Assembly (NCBI GenBank): GCA_938022485.1
Contig: CALIEE010000177.1
Span: 1-8,452, forward strand
DNA: 8,452 nucleotides
Direction of reading: 5' to 3'
Source of the DNA: an uncultured bacterium
Lineage (GTDB): Bacteria; Bdellovibrionota_C; UBA2361; SZUA-149; CALKYB01
Shown here piece after piece: positions 5,918 to 8,452 of the stretch; the first letter of the stretch is position 1; each line of letters begins with the position of its first letter. The notes beneath the pieces were generated by a model that was given only the letters and a program-made list of their open reading frames with translations, made no database searches and was not told the origin of the DNA. Position numbers and translations under genes: made by a program.

Positions 5918-6619
5918 ATGTCTCCAGGCATTTCTGTACCGAATGACTTTACATCCCTAGTGAAAAAGAGCGGAAGCAGCGTTGCTCTCTTCGTTCACCC
6001 ACACTACCCGACGATTGACCCATCCACGGAATTCTCTAGGATCATCGTGGAAGAACAGAGAGTCCCCACACTAGAAGAAGCCAATAGGATATATTCGCCA
6101 CACCGTAGTCCCGAAGCGGCGAAACCTATGTTCATAGAGGGCCAGAGGACAATGAATAAATTCACGTCTGACGCCAGAAAAAAGGAAGTAATTGAACTTC
6201 ATACTGAAGCCCTGGAAACACATCAACCAGACTACCAAGCTTACTTAGAAAACGTAGTTGAGTATCTAGGTGGTAAGATTCCAACTAAGGCTATCGTGGT
6301 TTTAGGTCATGTTTCCTCTCAGGAAACTACTTCTTCATTTTTTGCCGAACATGTTTCTGCTGACACTAAAGTGGCATACATAAATGGAGACTTCTGGCAT
6401 TTCAAAGATCAAACACAACTTGACTTAGCTGCTCTTATGGCAGTTTTCGCTTTAGTCCCTAGTCTCAGAAAGATATACGTCTCTGGCTGCTACGGATCCG
6501 ACAAAGGCAATATTTTGGGCAGTTGTGTAGAAATGACGATAATGGAGCTAAAACGAGGCTTAGGAGTGATCAACCCGCAGTTAAAATTTTTCCGACATAG
6601 AAAAACAATTCTTGTCTAA
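5918..6619 (+). CDS. Conserved-looking protein of unknown family, probably cytoplasmic alpha/beta
   Basis: This 233-residue protein is counted from the ATG at 5918, which has AGAGGT 9 nt upstream. A TTG start 25 codons earlier has no RBS and would translate through the leader hairpin. No signal peptide or membrane helix is visible. Four hydrophobic strands stand out: VALFVHPHY (22-30), AIVVLGHVSS (125-134), KVAYINGDFWHF (151-162) and KIYVSGCYGS (185-194). Helices between them suggest a Rossmann-like or caspase-like alpha/beta fold. His131 (LGH) and Cys191 (VSGC) each end a strand about 60 residues apart. That is the layout of the His-Cys dyad in clan CD-type peptidases such as CHAT proteins, but the usual Gly after the His is absent. 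The role is therefore unknown and the dyad is only a hypothesis. The gene stands alone, divergent from the lipoprotein gene and convergent with the next. Confidence 0.75.
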   Translation: MSPGISVPNDFTSLVKKSGSSVALFVHPHYPTIDPSTEFSRIIVEEQRVPTLEEANRIYSPHRSPEAAKPMFIEGQRTMNKFTSDARKKEVIELHTEALETHQPDYQAYLENVVEYLGGKIPTKAIVVLGHVSSQETTSSFFAEHVSADTKVAYINGDFWHFKDQTQLDLAALMAVFALVPSLRKIYVSGCYGSDKGNILGSCVEMTIMELKRGLGVINPQLKFFRHRKTILV

Positions 6620-6625
6620 ACTCGG

Positions 6626-6664
6626 GAAAACAAAAAGAAAGAGGATAGAAATATATCTATCCTC
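6626..6664 (-). terminator. Intrinsic terminator for the minus-strand membrane-protein gene
   Basis: A perfect 9-bp stem GAGGATAGA (6641-6649) / TCTATCCTC (6656-6664) with a 6-nt loop is followed, on the minus strand, by TTTCTTTTTGTTTT (6627-6640). This is a good U-tract for transcripts coming from the gene ending at 6764. On the plus strand the hairpin has no T-run, so it would be weak for the 233-residue gene. The nearby GC-rich arms CCTCGC (6661-6666) and GCGAGG (6700-6705) could form a competing stem. Confidence 0.65.
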
Positions 6665-6763
6665 GCGGTTCTGAAACCAAACACAAAATTTCATTTTCGG
6701 CGAGGGTTCGGGGGTCAAACCATCTAAATATTTAATTAGAATCTAAGGGAAAATCTTCTATGA

Positions 6764-7378
6764 CTAAGCACCCAAGCTAGATGCATTCATACAGCTGACT
6801 TCAATATCAACAGCTACAATTTTGCTGCACTCGACAAAAGTGGATGATTGAATTGGAGTTTCCAAAGTCACAATTTGCCCGGCACCTAACTCCAAGCCTT
6901 CTCCGCTATCTCTACCGAAGGGCTCAGAAAAAGAGGCCCTAACCTCGTCTCCAGCAAACTTCTCTCTATCACCAATAACACTGCCAGAGACAAAGTCCAG
7001 TAAACAACGTTTACCATTGTTTCGCAGCGCAACATTTAGCGAGCACAAAGGCTGATTCTGCTCAGACTTGGAGCTTCTAAGAAAAAATCCAGCAACAGCT
7101 ATCTCTTCTTGTAAATTGCTTCCTTCTTCAATTGAATCTACCGAACGGATATTAACTACTGGGATATTATCTGCGGTCTTTCCGCTAGTCTTCGTATCAA
7201 CCTTAGCTGTCACGACAGCATTAGCCTCGTTAATAGGAGAGCCATACATTTTCCTAGCAGTGTCCAGCATTAGGAAACTTCCTAGAATACAAAGGCTTCC
7301 AATAATTCTAAGCGAAACGCGTAGCGCGTTTTCTTTGGAAATATTTCTATCGGCATTACTCATATCGGCACTACTCAT
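6764..7378 (-). CDS. Small protein with one N-terminal membrane helix and an extracytoplasmic beta-rich domain
   Basis: This 204-residue protein has a short charged cytoplasmic N-terminus (1-19), one hydrophobic helix (21-38, VSLRIIGSLCILGSFLML) and a predicted extracytoplasmic region. The latter has a flexible linker (about 50-90) and a beta-rich domain (92-200), with strands such as EEIAVAGFFL, CSLNVALRNNGKRCLLDFV, GQIVTLETPI and SKIVAVDIEVSC. The N-N-G turn between strands recalls immunoglobulin-like or CARDB-type sandwiches, but I recognise no family. C112, C125, C184 and C196 could form two disulfides. The start is uncertain: a 15-bp tandem duplication gives two ATGs (7378 and 7363), and neither has a clear RBS. 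The helix could be an uncleaved signal anchor. The gene is single and convergent with the 233-residue gene. Confidence 0.72.
   Translation of the reverse strand: MSSADMSNADRNISKENALRVSLRIIGSLCILGSFLMLDTARKMYGSPINEANAVVTAKVDTKTSGKTADNIPVVNIRSVDSIEEGSNLQEEIAVAGFFLRSSKSEQNQPLCSLNVALRNNGKRCLLDFVSGSVIGDREKFAGDEVRASFSEPFGRDSGEGLELGAGQIVTLETPIQSSTFVECSKIVAVDIEVSCMNASSLGA
7349..7378 (-). repeat. 15-bp tandem duplication at the start of the membrane-protein gene
   Basis: On the minus strand ATGAGTAGTGCCGAT (7364-7378) is followed directly by ATGAGTAATGCCGAT (7349-7363), with one mismatch. It encodes MSSAD-MSNAD, so the start codon itself has been duplicated. Translation could begin at either copy. 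Confidence 0.85.
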
Positions 7379-7387
7379 AAGAAATAG

Positions 7388-7447
7388 TTTAGAAGACTAA
7401 ATAAGAACTAAGGAATATTCGATGGAATCATTTTAAGACCGAATATT
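7388..7447 (-). promoter_or_regulatory. Inverted repeats upstream of the membrane-protein gene
   Basis: A 5-bp hairpin TTTAG-AAGA-CTAAA (7388-7401) lies 9 nt before the ATG at 7378, where an RBS would be expected. A longer inverted repeat, AATATTCG (7414-7421) and CGAATATT (7440-7447) with an 18-nt gap, sits at promoter distance. No convincing -35/-10 pair was found. Both elements are AT-rich and could be chance. Confidence 0.3.
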
Positions 7448-7880
7448 TTACCTACTCGGACCACGATACACTCGGTATACTTCAAAGTCACATCCCTGCA
7501 GGAATAGGTAATTCATCTTAGCTAAACTAGCAGTCTAAATGGTTATTTCCTCAAATGGGGCTTTAAGGGCCAATCAGCTGCTCGATGGCGAAATTTTTAG
7601 GAGTGGCCAATAATTTACATGGATGCGCTACTGGTGATGCCTTGGCAGGGACTGAATACAAGCTTGGACTTAAATTTTAAGTTTCAAAAGAAATGGAGAT
7701 CGTGATGAATGCTTTGCTTGAGCCGACTTGAACTTTCGTCTTCTGTCCTTTCCGGTTTTTCTGCAATAAACCAATTGAAATACTTAAACCCATCCTTAGA
7801 TAGGGAAAAGGCAATTACTCACGTGGATGCAACGTTTTAGGACAAAATTCACATAACAAAAGGTAAGTATCAATTTATCT
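7448..7880. other. Intergenic region with only weak small ORFs
   Basis: Most of the gap between the membrane-protein gene and the 101-residue gene shows no convincing gene. The best small frame is 7585-7680 (+), with 31 codons starting MAKFLGVANN and ending LGLKF. Its composition looks protein-like but it has no RBS. A 22-codon frame on the minus strand (7448-7516) also lacks an RBS. A possible -35 (TTGAAA, 7775-7780) for the 101-residue gene has only a poor -10 (TAGATA, 7797-7802). The region may hold an untranslated RNA, but I see no known family. Confidence 0.4.
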
Positions 7881-7898
7881 ATAGTAGGGGGCCTCTAT
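7881..7898 (+). promoter_or_regulatory. RBS of the 101-residue gene, folded in a small hairpin over the start codon
   Basis: AGGGGG (7886-7891) is the RBS, 5 nt before the ATG at 7897. The same bases can fold: ATAG (7881-7884) pairs with CTAT (7895-7898) and AGG (7886-7888) with CCT (7892-7894), with T7885 bulged and a GGG loop. This 7-bp hairpin would mask both the RBS and the first two bases of the AUG, so it could damp translation. Confidence 0.45.
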
Positions 7899-8202
7899 GG
7901 GATTATCTCGAACACCGTTAAATCCAGCATGTATTGCCGAAGAAGTAGTTGAATTTGCCCAATTACCCAAGGGCAGAAGAGATCAGCTCAAGAAACAATA
8001 TGAAGAAGATCAAAAACAAAAGGCTGATAAGGATTTGAAAGGCTCTGGGGATGGATCAGGCGGAGGATCCGAAAGAGAGTCTGAACCAGAAGAGAAAATT
8101 GAAATAGAGCTAAGAGAGGAATTCGAACAGTATCCAGAAGAAGTTCAAAAAAAGCGTTACCGACCACCTGCAGCCTGTCACAAAGATCCGAACTATACCT
8201 AA
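7897..8202 (+). CDS. Small charged hypothetical protein with Gly/Ser linker
   Basis: This 101-residue protein has no signal peptide or membrane segment and is probably cytoplasmic. Residues 11-24 are mildly hydrophobic (CIAEEVVEFAQLP). Residues 26-48 form a charged, probably helical stretch (RRDQLKKQYEEDQKQKADKD). Residues 49-58 are a flexible Gly/Ser linker (GSGDGSGGGS). Residues 60-88 form a second charged helix (EEKIEIELREEFEQYPEEV). The tail is short and basic, with Pro-Pro and a Cys-His pair (C94, H95). Two helices joined by a linker suggest a small adaptor, inhibitor or partner-binding protein, but no family is recognised. The ATG has a good RBS. No intrinsic terminator with a T-run follows. 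Confidence 0.65.
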   Translation: MGLSRTPLNPACIAEEVVEFAQLPKGRRDQLKKQYEEDQKQKADKDLKGSGDGSGGGSERESEPEEKIEIELREEFEQYPEEVQKKRYRPPAACHKDPNYT

Positions 8203-8297
8203 ATTCTCAATCGGACAGATTTTTCAACGTACCCGTCTAAATAGGTACCTTCCCTAATTGAAGTGCATTGTCTAGCCTTGATAACCTACTGATAGCA

Positions 8298-8336
8298 AAA
8301 GATCTTCGAGAAAGATCTTCAAAAAAGATCATCAAG
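8298..8336. repeat. Three tandem 13-bp repeats containing GATC
   Basis: Three contiguous copies are seen: AAAGATCTTCGAG (8298-8310), AAAGATCTTCAAA (8311-8323) and AAAGATCATCAAG (8324-8336). Each has a GATC, and the first two contain the palindrome AAGATCTT. The period is not a multiple of 3 and no ORF covers it. Such iteron-like arrays usually bind a protein, though slippage is possible. The first two units can also pair as an 8-bp hairpin with a CGAGA loop, but without a T-run on the plus strand. Confidence 0.75.
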
Positions 8337-8340
8337 GAAA

Positions 8341-8352
8341 CCTCAATTGAGG
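8341..8352. repeat. Perfect 12-bp palindrome
   Basis: CCTCAATTGAGG is a perfect palindrome 4 bp after the 13-bp tandem array. It fits a dimeric regulator site. It lies about 30 bp upstream of a possible gene start at 8382. Confidence 0.5.
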
Positions 8353-8381
8353 CAGTTACATAAGCCAATAGATGGAATTTA

Positions 8382-8452
8382 GTGAAAAGAATTTACTCTA
8401 AAACAAATGGCACATCTGATGTTCAACTAATCATAGCCCCCTATACCTTGCT
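8382..8452 (+). CDS. Possible 5' end of a gene running off the right edge
   Basis: A GTG at 8382 preceded by GATGGA (8371-8376) opens a frame that stays open to the window edge: MKRIYSKTNGTSDVQLIIAPYTL if GTG is read as Met. The upstream in-frame stop is at 8361-8363. The frame is too short to judge, and the RBS is only partial. If real, the 13-bp repeats and the palindrome would be its control region. Confidence 0.2.
   Translation, partial: MKRIYSKTNGTSDVQLIIAPYTL

Noticed and set aside
5662..5931. 89-codon ORF on the minus strand in the divergent intergenic region
   Set aside because: It has no RBS, overlaps the start of the 233-residue gene, and runs through two inverted repeats that are better explained as non-coding.
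6700..6721. tRNA T-arm-like GGTTCG...AACC
   Set aside because: No acceptor, D-arm or anticodon arm can be found around it.
7068..7400. 110-codon plus-strand ORF opposite the membrane-protein gene
   Set aside because: It is an antisense shadow; the minus-strand frame has a membrane helix, a structured domain and a terminator.
7448..7516. 22-codon minus-strand ORF upstream of the membrane-protein gene
   Set aside because: It has no RBS and no other support.

Overview
The window comes from an unidentified bacterium with moderate to slightly low GC. Three genes encode exported proteins: a Sec signal-peptide protein with a DUF3011 domain, a large signal-peptide protein with calcium-binding repeats, and a lipoprotein with a lipobox. 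A fourth gene encodes a protein anchored by one membrane helix. Such an envelope-heavy set fits a Gram-negative organism, but nothing here fixes the phylum; a link to the former Deltaproteobacteria/Bdellovibrionota would only be a guess. There are no rRNA or tRNA genes, insertion sequences, CRISPR arrays, or recognisable defence or metabolic genes.

Layout. Positions 1-110 hold the 3' end of a probable membrane-protein gene entering from the left. A short promoter region then leads to the DUF3011 gene (267-935, +). A strong bidirectional terminator (958-995) separates it from the convergent 1129-residue thrombospondin-type-3 (TSP3) repeat surface protein (1018-4407, -). A gap of about 350 bp contains a 13-codon ORF with a strong ribosome binding site (RBS) and several inverted repeats. 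Next is a lipoprotein gene of unknown family (4758-5423, -). A 494-bp divergent intergenic region rich in inverted repeats separates it from an unrecognised 233-residue protein gene (5918-6619, +). That gene converges on a small membrane-anchored protein gene (6764-7378, -), with a minus-strand terminator between them. A gap of about 520 bp leads to a 101-residue charged protein (7897-8202, +). The window ends in non-coding sequence with a three-copy 13-bp tandem repeat and a 12-bp palindrome, perhaps just before another gene start at 8382.

The genes are mostly single transcription units in alternating orientation. They do not form an operon, and no shared pathway can be read from the window. 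The common threads are envelope localisation and a tendency for stem-loops to lie just upstream of, or over, the translation start. The most useful leads are the multi-domain architecture of the 1129-residue protein, whose C-terminal half appears to contain four copies of an unnamed module; the long leader hairpin of the lipoprotein gene; the small ORF plus hairpin upstream of the 233-residue gene; and the 13-bp tandem repeats near the right end. I see no convincing evidence of a complete new biological system.
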